Assembly: GCA_958347955.1 (NCBI GenBank)
Contig: CATVXH010000001.1
Span: forward strand, 248,001 to 312,000
DNA from: an uncultured Sutterella sp.
GTDB lineage: Bacteria; Pseudomonadota; Gammaproteobacteria; Burkholderiales; Burkholderiaceae_F
Direction: 5' to 3'
DNA length: 64,000 nucleotides
The notes below the pieces were generated by a model that was not told the DNA's origin, made no database searches, and worked only from the letters and a program-made list of their open reading frames with translations. Shown piece by piece: positions 26,924 to 35,089 of the stretch; the stretch's first letter is position 1; each line of letters begins with the position of its first letter. Position numbers and translations under genes: made by a program.

Positions 26924-28324
26924 ATGTCTCGTATTGAATATGACTTCCTTGGTGGCAAGGAAATTCCTGATGACTGCTACTATGGTGTGCAAACCCTTCG
27001 TGGCAAGGAAAACTTCCATGTGACGGAAATGTCCATGGCTCAAGAACCGTTCTTCATCATTGCTTTTGCCTATGTGAAGAAGGCTGCTGCTATGGCCAAC
27101 AAGGAACTCGGCACGATCCCGGCCAACGTCGCTGACGCTTTGATCTGGGCTTGCGACCAATTGATCGCTGGCAAATACCATGATCAATTCGTGACCGACT
27201 GGGTCCAAGGTGGTGCCGGTACGTCCACGAACATGAACTGCAATGAAGTCATCTGCAACTTGGCCGCTGAAAAGTTGGGTTCCAAGAAGGGTGACTACGC
27301 TTTGGTTTCTCCGAACGACCATGCAAACTTCGGTCAATCCACCAACGACACGTACCCGACCGCTTTCCACGTTGCCTTGTTGCTCCGCAGCAATGTGATG
27401 TTGAAGGCCGTTGAAGACCTCGTCGCTTCCTTCTACAAGAAGGCTGAAGAATTCAAGACCGTCTTGAAGATGGGTCGTACGCACTTGCAAGACGCTGTGC
27501 CGATGACCTTGGGTCAAGAATTCCATGGCTGGGGCTTCACGATCGCTGACGAAATCAAGACGATCAAAGATGCTCAAGAACATCTTTATGTCGTTAACCT
27601 CGGCGGTACGGCTATCGGTACGACCGTGACGGCTCACCCGGATTATCCGGCCTTGGCTGTCAAGTACTTGGCTGAATTGACTGGCTTGCCGATGCGCAAC
27701 AGCGAAGATTTGATCGCTGCTACCTCTGACTGCGGTGGCTATGTTGCTATCTCCAGCGCCATGAAGAGCTTGGCCGTTAAGTTGACGAAGGTTTGCAATG
27801 ACTTGCGCTTGTTGGCTTCTGGTCCGCGTTGCGGCTTCCAAGAAGTGAACCTCCCGCAAATGCAACCGGGTTCTTCTATCATGCCGGGTAAGGTCAATCC
27901 GGTTGAATTGGAAGCTATGAACCAAGCCAGCTTCATCGCTATCGGTTTGGACACCACGGTCATGTTGGCTGCCTCTGCTGGCCAACTCGAATTGAACGTG
28001 ATGGAACCGCCGATCACGTGGGCTTTGTTCTTCGGTATGAAGGTCATGACCAACGCCATGAACGGCATGCGTACGAAGTGCATTGACGGTATCACCCCCA
28101 ATGTCGAACGCTGCAAGGACTTGGTGATGGGTTCCTTGGGCATTATCACGATCTTGAAGCCGCACTTCGGTTACAAGACCTGCTCTGAAATCGCCCACGA
28201 AGGTTACCACACTGGTAAGACCTTGCATCAACTCATCGTTGAAGAACGTAAGTTGATGACGCAAGAAGAATGGGACAAGGTTTTCAATTTGCAAAACTTG
28301 ATCGCTCCTAAGTTCGAAATGTAA
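26924..28324 (+). CDS. aspA: Aspartate ammonia-lyase
   Basis: A 466-residue member of the fumarase/aspartase superfamily with TSTNMNCNEVI, GRTHLQDAVP and the catalytic loop SSIMPGKVNP (317-326, serine base S318). Aspartase makes fumarate and ammonia from aspartate. A fumarase cannot be fully excluded, but length, the Lys in the loop and the downstream dcuA, as in the E. coli aspA-dcuA pair, favour aspartase. AACGAGGAG lies upstream of the ATG. It shares the strong codon bias of frdAB, and its product is the substrate of fumarate reductase. Confidence 0.9.
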   Translation: MSRIEYDFLGGKEIPDDCYYGVQTLRGKENFHVTEMSMAQEPFFIIAFAYVKKAAAMANKELGTIPANVADALIWACDQLIAGKYHDQFVTDWVQGGAGTSTNMNCNEVICNLAAEKLGSKKGDYALVSPNDHANFGQSTNDTYPTAFHVALLLRSNVMLKAVEDLVASFYKKAEEFKTVLKMGRTHLQDAVPMTLGQEFHGWGFTIADEIKTIKDAQEHLYVVNLGGTAIGTTVTAHPDYPALAVKYLAELTGLPMRNSEDLIAATSDCGGYVAISSAMKSLAVKLTKVCNDLRLLASGPRCGFQEVNLPQMQPGSSIMPGKVNPVELEAMNQASFIAIGLDTTVMLAASAGQLELNVMEPPITWALFFGMKVMTNAMNGMRTKCIDGITPNVERCKDLVMGSLGIITILKPHFGYKTCSEIAHEGYHTGKTLHQLIVEERKLMTQEEWDKVFNLQNLIAPKFEM

Positions 28325-28391
28325 TTTTGAACCTAGGGAAAACTCCGTAGTGATTTTTTTCGTTACGGGGTAAAGTTCCCACAGTCGTGTT

Positions 28392-28413
28392 GGCGGCGGA
28401 GAAATCCGCCGCC
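28392..28413 (+). repeat. GC-rich hairpin with GAAA loop between aspA and dcuA
   Basis: A nine-base perfect stem GGCGGCGGA / TCCGCCGCC closed by a GAAA tetraloop, with no T-run. It may stabilise the aspA transcript or tune dcuA expression. A weaker CCGTA/TACGG hairpin with an internal T7 run lies just upstream. Confidence 0.65.
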
Positions 28414-28500
28414 GATGCGAATGGGTCTAGAGTAGTTTTGGGAAACCTTCTCTGTTCTAGAAATAAAAAAGATAATAACTACTCCGGTTTTGGGGGTAAT

Positions 28501-29835
28501 ATGGATCTGATGTTAATTATTCAAATTATCGTCCTCTTGGCGTTCATCTTTATTGGTGTTCGCTTGGGCGGCATTGGTATCGGCTACGCCGGCGGTGTTG
28601 GCGTGCTGGTCTTGGGCTTGTGCTGCGGCATGACGCCGGGTGCGATTCCCTGGGATGTGATCTTGATCATCATGTCCGTGATCGCCGCTATTTCTGCTAT
28701 GCAGTTGGCTGGTGGTCTCGACTATTTGGTTCAAATCGCTGAAAATATTCTTCGTAGCAATCCGAAGTACATCAACTACTTGGCTCCGATCGTCACCTAT
28801 GTTTTGACGATTTTTGCCGGTACGGGTCACACGGCTTTCTCCATGATCCCGGTTATCGTTGAAGTGGCTAAGGAACAAGGCATTAAGCCTGTTTGCCCGT
28901 TGTCTATCGCAGTGGTTTCTTCTCAAATCGCTATTACGGCTTCTCCGGTGTCCGCCGCTGTTATTTACATGACTGGCGTTTTGGAACCGTTCGGCTGGAG
29001 CTACCCTGCCTTGCTCGGTATCTGGATTGTGACCACGTTCGCTGGCTGCATGGTTACCGCTTTTGTCATGACCTTGATCCAAAACATGGATTTGAACAGT
29101 GACCCGGTTTACAAGGATCGTTTGGCTAAGGGTCTCGTGAAGGCTCCGCAAGGCGCTAGCCATCGCGAAATCTCCGCTTCCGCTAAGAAGTCTGTTTGGA
29201 TCTTCTTGGTTGGCGTGATCGCTGTGGTGTTGTATGCCTCCGCTATTTCTCCTGCTGTCGGTATCGTCAGTCCGGTTATCGTTGGTCGTGACGCTGCCAT
29301 TATGGGCATCATGTTGACGATCGGTACGTTGATCACCGTTATGTGCAAGATCAAGGTTGACGAAATCGCCTCTAGCTCTGTTTTCAAGAGCGGTATGGTT
29401 GCTTGCGTTTGCGTGTTGGGCGTTGCCTGGCTCGGTAACACTTTCGTCGCCGGTCACACGAAGGAAATCACGGACTTCTCCGCTTCTACAGTGTCTGAAT
29501 ACCCGGCTCTGTTGGCTGTGATCTTCTTCTTCGCCGCTATGTTGTTGTACAGCCAAGCTGCTACCGCTAAGGCCATTACGCCGGCTGTGGTCGCCGCTTT
29601 GGGCATCAGCGCCGCTAACCCGGGCGACTCCTACATGTTGGTCGCTACGTTCGCCGCTGTGTCTGCTTTGTTCGTTCTCCCGACGTACCCGACGTTGTTG
29701 GGCGCTGTCCAGATGGACGACACCGGTACAACCCGCATCGGTAAGTTTGTGTTCAACCACGCCTTCTTCTTGCCTGGCGTGTTGGCCATCGTCTTCAGCG
29801 TTGTGTTCGGCTTCCTCGCTTGCAGCGTGTTCTAA
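28501..29835 (+). CDS. dcuA: Anaerobic C4-dicarboxylate transporter DcuA
   Basis: A 444-residue inner-membrane antiporter exchanging aspartate, fumarate or malate for succinate. The ATG at 28501 follows GGGGG; the upstream in-frame extension of 38 codons has no family similarity. It resembles DcuA more than DcuB: SVIAAISAMQLAGGLDYLVQ, IFAGTGHTAF, SQIAITASPVSAAV, YSQAATAKA and QMDDTGTTRIGKFVFNH. Together with aspA and frdAB it forms a complete import-deaminate-reduce route. Codon bias is as strong as in frdA. A terminator follows. Confidence 0.94.
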   Translation: MDLMLIIQIIVLLAFIFIGVRLGGIGIGYAGGVGVLVLGLCCGMTPGAIPWDVILIIMSVIAAISAMQLAGGLDYLVQIAENILRSNPKYINYLAPIVTYVLTIFAGTGHTAFSMIPVIVEVAKEQGIKPVCPLSIAVVSSQIAITASPVSAAVIYMTGVLEPFGWSYPALLGIWIVTTFAGCMVTAFVMTLIQNMDLNSDPVYKDRLAKGLVKAPQGASHREISASAKKSVWIFLVGVIAVVLYASAISPAVGIVSPVIVGRDAAIMGIMLTIGTLITVMCKIKVDEIASSSVFKSGMVACVCVLGVAWLGNTFVAGHTKEITDFSASTVSEYPALLAVIFFFAAMLLYSQAATAKAITPAVVAALGISAANPGDSYMLVATFAAVSALFVLPTYPTLLGAVQMDDTGTTRIGKFVFNHAFFLPGVLAIVFSVVFGFLACSVF

Positions 29836-29891
29836 TCCGAAACTGTGCTGACGCATGAATCGGGTACGTAAGTGCCCGATACAAAATTCAA

Positions 29892-29927
29892 AAACGGTAA
29901 ATCACTTATTGTGGTTTACCGTTTTTT
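29892..29927 (+). terminator. Terminator of dcuA
   Basis: AAACGGTAAATCAC pairs with GTGGTTTACCGTTT (one G-U) around TTATT and ends in T6. Confidence 0.9.
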
Positions 29928-30092
29928 CGCAATATAGAACTTAAAAATTTGTGCGTTGAGCAGCCGATTGCTTGGTTGTAAAAAACTGCTTTAAGCCAAT
30001 TGTTACCTTCGAATGTCTATCCGCTGAATTAAAGTGGGATTTTTTAGTGTGGACCGTAACATCATAAGCTTCTGGTTAGTGGACTTGTTTTT

Positions 30093-32432
30093 TTATTGCA
30101 ATTGTTTTGTTGATTTTGGTCTCACCAAAAGGATAATGATGCCAGTACTAAGAATTCCTAAGGCCACGGTCAAACCGAATGATTTAATCGCTGGCGTTGA
30201 GCTCAATCCCACAAAGCAGAAGGCCAAACTGCATGAAAGAAATGCGAAAGTGGTAAGGCTAAAACTTAAATCCTCATTTTCTTCATTTGTGTAGTAAAGA
30301 AGAGCAATCGCAATGCCAATACCATAAATAACTACCATTGCCATGGCGGAAAATAAAGAAAATGACATCCCAAACCATGCTGAAAGGGATACGGCACTGG
30401 TTACTCCCAGAAGAGAAGGAACTACAATGCGCCAAGATCTCAAACCGTAGTGAAAGAGGCTGACAGTTACTGAACTGACTACCGCCAGAACAAAGATTCC
30501 AATGAAGATGTATCGGTACTGTGCTAGAAACGTGTTAGCGTCACCGGTAATATCAACAAAGGTGACTCCAGCCAGGTGATCAGCCAGGCTGTACAAAATT
30601 TTCATTTGCCCTTCCGTCATGCCGGCGACTTGCACAATACTGCTGTAACCTTGCGGGACTTGAAGCCAGAGATGGCGAACAGAACGTGCCGAAGGGCTGT
30701 TTAGCCAATCTTCAAAGCGTACATCAAGTTGAATCGGATTGGGTTTTGCCAGATCATAACCCAAGATATCTGATAGAGGAGCGCGAACACGCTCAAACAT
30801 TTCGTTGCGGAGTTTTTCAATATCGGCTTGACGTGTGTAAGAGGGAAACCACTTTGAAATGCATGTGGTTGTCATATCGGTTTTGTTAAGTCCTCTTTGT
30901 ACAAATCCCAAACGTAACGCTTCTTCGCCCATTAAGACGTTTTCAGGATTGGAGGCGGTGACTATGAAAAAGCGATCGGTATTGGGAAGCGTAAGTAACT
31001 TATCCACCGCTCGTTCTTCCAATAGTAAATCGGAAGGAATATAAGTAAGATCCTGAATTTTTTGTGAAAAATGTATTTGGGCAAATCCGCCTGAAAAAAT
31101 AATCAATATTGTAAGAACGATGGCTGTGTAATCAGTAGGTTTATCTTGCCAATGCTTCAGAGAGAAACGAGGGAAAAAGCGACTGAAAGAGAGCATTTTT
31201 TTGCTAAAGTCGCTCTCGGCAATCGGGCCAGGATTAAAACTAGGAAAGATGAGTATCAAAGATATGGCGCAACCCAACAGTCCGGCGCTCATAAATACTG
31301 ACATTTGTCTGACAGATGGCAACGGTATGAGATAAAGCAGAGTAAACGAAGCGCTGATGACACACACAATCCAAAGAAGCGGCCTCATAATTCGGTCAAA
31401 TACTCTAACCGGTGACAATAGGGAGTAGTGTCTATGGACAAGTAGGAAATACCCCACCAGCATGACCACCAATCCCATGATCGCAGAGGTTGAGACAATG
31501 GCCCATAAGGAAATGGTGCCGAACAGGACTAAAACGGCAAAAGTTCCGGTTGTGTAGGCGGATAAAACGCTGAATACGACTAATGTAGGAAAACGGTTGG
31601 AGGGTGACCAGCGTCGAATGAGTCCTCCCAGGAAAATGATGATGAACATCGCAATGCCGGAAAGCTCCAACAGGTGGGTATGTGCGGCCGCCGCGCCAAC
31701 GTAAGGTTTTCCGTGAACAAGAACAGTGGCATTTGGGTCAATTTGACCACTTATTTGTTTGAGTGATTCAATAGTGTTATTTAATGCCCAGGGTGATAGA
31801 CCTTTTAAATTTTCAGGAACGTTGTAAACGAAAATTGCCCAAACACGGTTTCCCGCATAAAGTTTAAGCGTGTCGCCGCTTGAGACAACGGTGCTGGCAG
31901 GGAGTCTTTTTTTTGCCCACCGGTCAAAAAAGCCCAGAGGATCGTCAGCCTTAGGGATAAGACTGGCTTGCCCGACACCCGTCAAGCTTTCTAAGGCTCG
32001 AGCCAATAACTCGCTATCAGAAGAGGCAGAGACAGTATGTTGATCCACCAGATTCATCAGCCTGTTGGAAATGAGTCGGTAGAAAGAGAAATATTCACTA
32101 ATTTCCAGCCCTTCCCAATTGACCTTTTTTAAAGAATCGGGCACTTTCCACAAAGCTTTTATTTTCAGGACATTGTCGTCAAAGGAAGCCGCGCTGTTTT
32201 CGGGGAAACCCACCATGAAAATCAAACGGTAATTGGCAATCGGCGCAAGGTTGTTTTGAGCGGCGATTCTTGCGTCGTCGACTTGAATGATCGGGTACAG
32301 GTGAGATTGGTCGTAATCAATCCCATTTTTGAGAAGAAAATGGGCGTTAAATGTAAAAGCTAAAATTAAAGCGAATGCCCAGGTAACAGCCAACAGCTGC
32401 CACGATGCAAGAACGATTTTACGGATTGGCAA
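30093..32432 (-). CDS. MMPL/RND-family exporter
   Basis: A 779-residue RND-superfamily membrane protein with two repeats, each a membrane helix, a large periplasmic domain and five helices, as in the MMPL-like exporters of aryl polyene and xanthomonadin clusters. The start is TTG at 32432 with AGGAG seven bases upstream, inside the end of the LolA-like gene (14-base overlap), so the two are coupled. No polyketide or fatty-acid biosynthesis genes lie nearby. It likely moves a lipid-linked product toward the outer membrane together with the LolA-like carrier. The substrate is unknown. Confidence 0.8.
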   Translation of the reverse strand: MPIRKIVLASWQLLAVTWAFALILAFTFNAHFLLKNGIDYDQSHLYPIIQVDDARIAAQNNLAPIANYRLIFMVGFPENSAASFDDNVLKIKALWKVPDSLKKVNWEGLEISEYFSFYRLISNRLMNLVDQHTVSASSDSELLARALESLTGVGQASLIPKADDPLGFFDRWAKKRLPASTVVSSGDTLKLYAGNRVWAIFVYNVPENLKGLSPWALNNTIESLKQISGQIDPNATVLVHGKPYVGAAAAHTHLLELSGIAMFIIIFLGGLIRRWSPSNRFPTLVVFSVLSAYTTGTFAVLVLFGTISLWAIVSTSAIMGLVVMLVGYFLLVHRHYSLLSPVRVFDRIMRPLLWIVCVISASFTLLYLIPLPSVRQMSVFMSAGLLGCAISLILIFPSFNPGPIAESDFSKKMLSFSRFFPRFSLKHWQDKPTDYTAIVLTILIIFSGGFAQIHFSQKIQDLTYIPSDLLLEERAVDKLLTLPNTDRFFIVTASNPENVLMGEEALRLGFVQRGLNKTDMTTTCISKWFPSYTRQADIEKLRNEMFERVRAPLSDILGYDLAKPNPIQLDVRFEDWLNSPSARSVRHLWLQVPQGYSSIVQVAGMTEGQMKILYSLADHLAGVTFVDITGDANTFLAQYRYIFIGIFVLAVVSSVTVSLFHYGLRSWRIVVPSLLGVTSAVSLSAWFGMSFSLFSAMAMVVIYGIGIAIALLYYTNEENEDLSFSLTTFAFLSCSLAFCFVGLSSTPAIKSFGLTVALGILSTGIIILLVRPKSTKQLQ

Positions 32433-33036
32433 GTTCGTTCTCCTGGCGAGTTGAAGACATATTGGAGAAAGTCACATTTCGGATGGTTACGGTGATGATA
32501 TCGTCGGAAAAATTTTCGACCACAATTTTTTCCGGAATGTTTTTCCCAGTCACAAGTACATGTTTGATAATGCTGGCCGTCATGTTACTTTTAGGATAAA
32601 AATTCATTTGCCAGCCATCAGGATTGTTTTGCGTAAATATTTGGAAGTCGAGTTCAAGCGAGGTCATATCAGCCGAAAGCAACCCTGAAAGAATTCGATT
32701 GACAATGTTAGTGTTGGACGCGGAGGTGTTTTCTATACGTTTCCCGTTTAGATGAATATAGGTTTTGACACTTTGATCAGTGTAAACAGTGGTAGTGCTG
32801 ATTGGTTTTTCTGTTTTCCACAACAAGACGTCATCGTTCCAAAAGATAAAAAAACCTTCACACTGAAATGTTTTAGGAACAGACACAAGTTTTTCAGTTT
32901 GCGTGAATTCACCCTCAACAACTGCGGCGCGCTGTATCCTTGCGGCAATGTCAGAAACCGAGGCCACTGAGCAGGTGGCCGCGGTTAACGCAAGCGTCGT
33001 AAAAACAGACAGAGCTAAAAAACGCAACAGGGACAT
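32419..33036 (-). CDS. LolA-like periplasmic carrier protein
   Basis: A 205-residue protein with an N-terminal signal peptide (about 25 residues) and a LolA-type beta fold: VVEGEFTQTEKL, the GFFIFWNDDVLLWKTEKP strand region, and a long strand-rich C-terminal half. The divergence from true LolA and the overlap with the MMPL gene match the LolA-like/MMPL pairs found in aryl polyene clusters. It probably shuttles a hydrophobic molecule across the periplasm for the exporter. The start has no strong ribosome site, so the first residues are uncertain. Confidence 0.75.
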   Translation of the reverse strand: MSLLRFLALSVFTTLALTAATCSVASVSDIAARIQRAAVVEGEFTQTEKLVSVPKTFQCEGFFIFWNDDVLLWKTEKPISTTTVYTDQSVKTYIHLNGKRIENTSASNTNIVNRILSGLLSADMTSLELDFQIFTQNNPDGWQMNFYPKSNMTASIIKHVLVTGKNIPEKIVVENFSDDIITVTIRNVTFSNMSSTRQENELANP

Positions 33037-33082
33037 ATCAACGCAGATGATGAAATACGGTTACATTTTAGCGAGCGGCGTA

Positions 33083-33117
33083 AAAAATAGCCCGAACTCT
33101 TGAAGAGGAATCGGGCC
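33083..33117 (-). terminator. Terminator of the envelope-protein pair
   Basis: GGCCCGATT and a partner ending TTCGGGC surround an inner CTCTT/AAGAG pairing. On the minus strand it runs into ATTTTTTA, after the stop at 33147. Confidence 0.75.
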
Positions 33118-33146
33118 TAGATTACTGTAAAACTGACGTTAAAAAG

Positions 33147-33593
33147 CTACTGTACAGTTCGTGTTTTGCTACGAGTCGCATCCAAGTCTGCTTGTACAAA
33201 CTCATCGGCACGATTGGCTTTAGCTTCAATCATTTTCTTTTGCAGGTCAATCTGAGCCTTTTTCAATTCAATGTCCAGCCGTTTGGATTCAAGCTCCAGC
33301 TCTCTGGCCTGGTCGTCATAGGCCTGAAGTTTCTTTTGCCGGTCTGCCTTTGCTTTTTGCTCCGCAGCGCGGGCCTTAGCACGGGCTTGATCTGCGCGTT
33401 TTTGAATATCTGCGGCCTTTTTCTCCGCGGCGACCCTTTCCTGTTCTTTGGCTGCGTCGAGAGCTTGAATTTCAAGCTCTGCCTGGCGGATTCTGGCGAT
33501 TTGTTCATCCATTGACATGCCGCCAACCTGTGCCTGCGCCGCAGGCGCAACGAGCAGCACGGCAGCAAGAGCGACTAAACCATTTTTAAACAT
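33147..33593 (-). CDS. Periplasmic coiled-coil protein of unknown function
   Basis: A 148-residue protein with a signal peptide (cleavage after AAQAQ, about residue 22) and a continuous charged helix from about residue 28 to 145 rich in Lys, Glu, Ala and Arg, forecasting a long coiled coil. It resembles the DUF5384-type proteins I recall from proteobacteria, but this is a weak match from memory. AGGAGGTG lies before the ATG. It follows the glycine-zipper lipoprotein after 14 bases, so both are likely made together for the envelope. Confidence 0.7.
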   Translation of the reverse strand: MFKNGLVALAAVLLVAPAAQAQVGGMSMDEQIARIRQAELEIQALDAAKEQERVAAEKKAADIQKRADQARAKARAAEQKAKADRQKKLQAYDDQARELELESKRLDIELKKAQIDLQKKMIEAKANRADEFVQADLDATRSKTRTVQ

Positions 33594-33607
33594 TTACACC
33601 TCCTTGT

Positions 33608-34117
33608 TTATTCACCGCAACCGCCGGGGTTATTCGGTTGAATACGAGTTTCTGTCGGCGTGGTCGAAATCATGACGGCTAGGCCCGGTTTAAATTCACA
33701 AACGCGACCGACTTGAGCAGAGTTGTACAGTTTATTGTTATAGCGGAAGGTGAGTTGAACACCGTCAACATAGTTAGTCCTGTCACCGGCCACCGCACCG
33801 CCCGCTAAATTGCCGATAGCGCCGCCGGCTAAGCCACCAAGCACGCGACCCGTGGTGTCATGATTATTGTGACTGCCGATCGCCACACCAGCTATGGCGC
33901 CTAAAACTGTGCCGATTGTCTTGGCATCGGATCGGTTATCAGTATTTGAAACGGCCACCTTTGCGGTACCGATAGAGAGAATTTCCACCGTGCGAACTTG
34001 TTGAGCTTGATTTACAGCTGAGGCAGCATATGTATCCGAACGATAATAGCGGCCATCATTGGCGCAACCGGCTAACACCAGCGAGGCGACTGCAACGGCA
34101 AGAGCTAATTTTTTCAT
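33608..34117 (-). CDS. Glycine-zipper outer membrane lipoprotein (SlyB/Pcp type)
   Basis: A 169-residue lipoprotein with the lipobox LVLAGC (Cys at 18) and a glycine-zipper segment (about 70-112) containing GTVLGAIAGVAIGS and GGLAGGAIGNLAGGAVAG, as in Rickettsia 17 kDa/SlyB proteins. The C-terminal part matches the usual beta domain ending in a Cys-containing tail. Such proteins sit in the outer membrane and help envelope integrity. It is the first gene of a two-gene unit with the coiled-coil protein. Confidence 0.82.
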   Translation of the reverse strand: MKKLALAVAVASLVLAGCANDGRYYRSDTYAASAVNQAQQVRTVEILSIGTAKVAVSNTDNRSDAKTIGTVLGAIAGVAIGSHNNHDTTGRVLGGLAGGAIGNLAGGAVAGDRTNYVDGVQLTFRYNNKLYNSAQVGRVCEFKPGLAVMISTTPTETRIQPNNPGGCGE

Positions 34118-34250
34118 AAAAACACCCGATTGAAATTAGAATTATTTTTAACGGCATTTTCACTTTAGCGCAATTTGCTTTCAACTGCACGAAAGTAGTT
34201 GGACTAAAATACAACGATTAGAAAAAAATGTAACTTTACGGAATCGGTTT

Positions 34251-34790
34251 ATGCAGAACATGACTGTCAACACTGATGAAGATGATGAAGAAGTGGGGCT
34301 GCCTGCTTTGCCGCACGGCACAAAAAATTACATGACTCCACAGTGCTATCGCCGAATGCTAGAAGAGCGGGAACATCTTGTGCGTGTGGAGCGTCCAGAA
34401 ATGGCTCAAGTCGTTGCATGGGCGGCGAGCAATGGAGACCGAAGTGAAAACGGTGACTATCTTTATGGGAAACGGCGTCTAAGAGAGATTGACCGACGCA
34501 TTCGCTTTCTCAGTAAACGCATTGACAGCGCAGAGGTTGTCGACCCATCCACTCGACCGGCAACCGATCAAATCTTTTTTGGCGCGACCGTTACTTATGA
34601 AGACGAAGAGGGGAAGGAACATACCATACGCATCGTAGGGATTGACGAAGCGGATGCGAGTGTGGGAGATGTGAGTTGGATAAGTCCGATTGCACGTGTG
34701 TTTTTGAAAGCTCACGAAGGGGACACTGTCGCGCTACCAACTCCAACAGGAGTACATCATCTGGAAATCGTCGAGGTTAAGTATTGTTGA
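34251..34790 (+). CDS. greB: Transcription elongation factor GreB
   Basis: GreB rescues backtracked RNA polymerase by stimulating transcript cleavage. The 179-residue protein has the N-terminal coiled coil (about 30-95) with the acidic tip in NGDRSENGDYLYGKRRLREIDRR and the C-terminal FKBP-like domain ending VKYC. The basic GKRRLREIDRRIRFL stretch is typical of GreB rather than GreA. About 20 N-terminal residues are acidic and not conserved. It lies just upstream of two tRNA genes with their own promoter. Confidence 0.92.
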   Translation: MQNMTVNTDEDDEEVGLPALPHGTKNYMTPQCYRRMLEEREHLVRVERPEMAQVVAWAASNGDRSENGDYLYGKRRLREIDRRIRFLSKRIDSAEVVDPSTRPATDQIFFGATVTYEDEEGKEHTIRIVGIDEADASVGDVSWISPIARVFLKAHEGDTVALPTPTGVHHLEIVEVKYC

Positions 34791-34808
34791 TTTTTTTTGA
34801 AAAACCCC

Positions 34809-34837
34809 TTGCTTTTTCCTAAATGGATCTATAAAAT
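34809..34837 (+). promoter_or_regulatory. Promoter of the tRNA-Ala/tRNA-Glu unit
   Basis: TTGCTT (34809-34814) and TAAAAT (34832-34837) are 17 bases apart, ending 14 bases before tRNA-Ala. Confidence 0.65.
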
Positions 34838-34851
34838 GCACAATCTCTTTC

Positions 34852-34927
34852 GGGGGTATAGCTCAGTTGGTAGAGCACTTGCATGGCATGCAAGGGGTCA
34901 GCGGTTCGAATCCGCTTACCTCCACCA
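34852..34927 (+). tRNA. tRNA-Ala (anticodon GGC)
   Basis: A 76-base cloverleaf including an encoded CCA. The acceptor stem GGGGGTA pairs with TACCTCC (one G-U). The anticodon arm CTTGC-ATGGCAT-GCAAG presents GGC, and the T arm contains GGTTCGAATCC. It closely resembles E. coli alaW. Confidence 0.96.
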
Positions 34928-34939
34928 AAATTAGATTGC

Positions 34940-35015
34940 GTCTCCATCGTCTAGAGGCCTAGGACACGACCCTTTCACGGTCGGTACCGGGGTTCGAATC
35001 CCCGTGGGGACGCCA
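34940..35015 (+). tRNA. tRNA-Glu (anticodon TTC)
   Basis: A 76-base cloverleaf with encoded CCA. The acceptor GTCTCCA pairs with the 3' TGGGGAC, the anticodon loop is CTTTCAC (TTC), and the T loop is GGTTCGAATCC. It lies 12 bases after tRNA-Ala and shares its terminator. Confidence 0.96.
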
Positions 35016-35023
35016 ACTCTTAC

Positions 35024-35050
35024 AAAGCAACCAGTGACGGTTGCTTTTTT
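35024..35050 (+). terminator. Terminator of the tRNA unit
   Basis: GCAACC / GGTTGC with a six-base loop followed by TTTTTT. Confidence 0.88.
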
Positions 35051-35062
35051 GTTATCTAAAAA

Positions 35063-35084
35063 AGAACCGCCCGAAGGCGGTTCT
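35063..35084 (-). terminator. Terminator of the first NSS transporter
   Basis: AGAACCGCC / GGCGGTTCT with a CGAA loop. The minus strand then reads T6. It follows the stop at 35090. Confidence 0.88.
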
Positions 35085-35089
35085 GAGAT

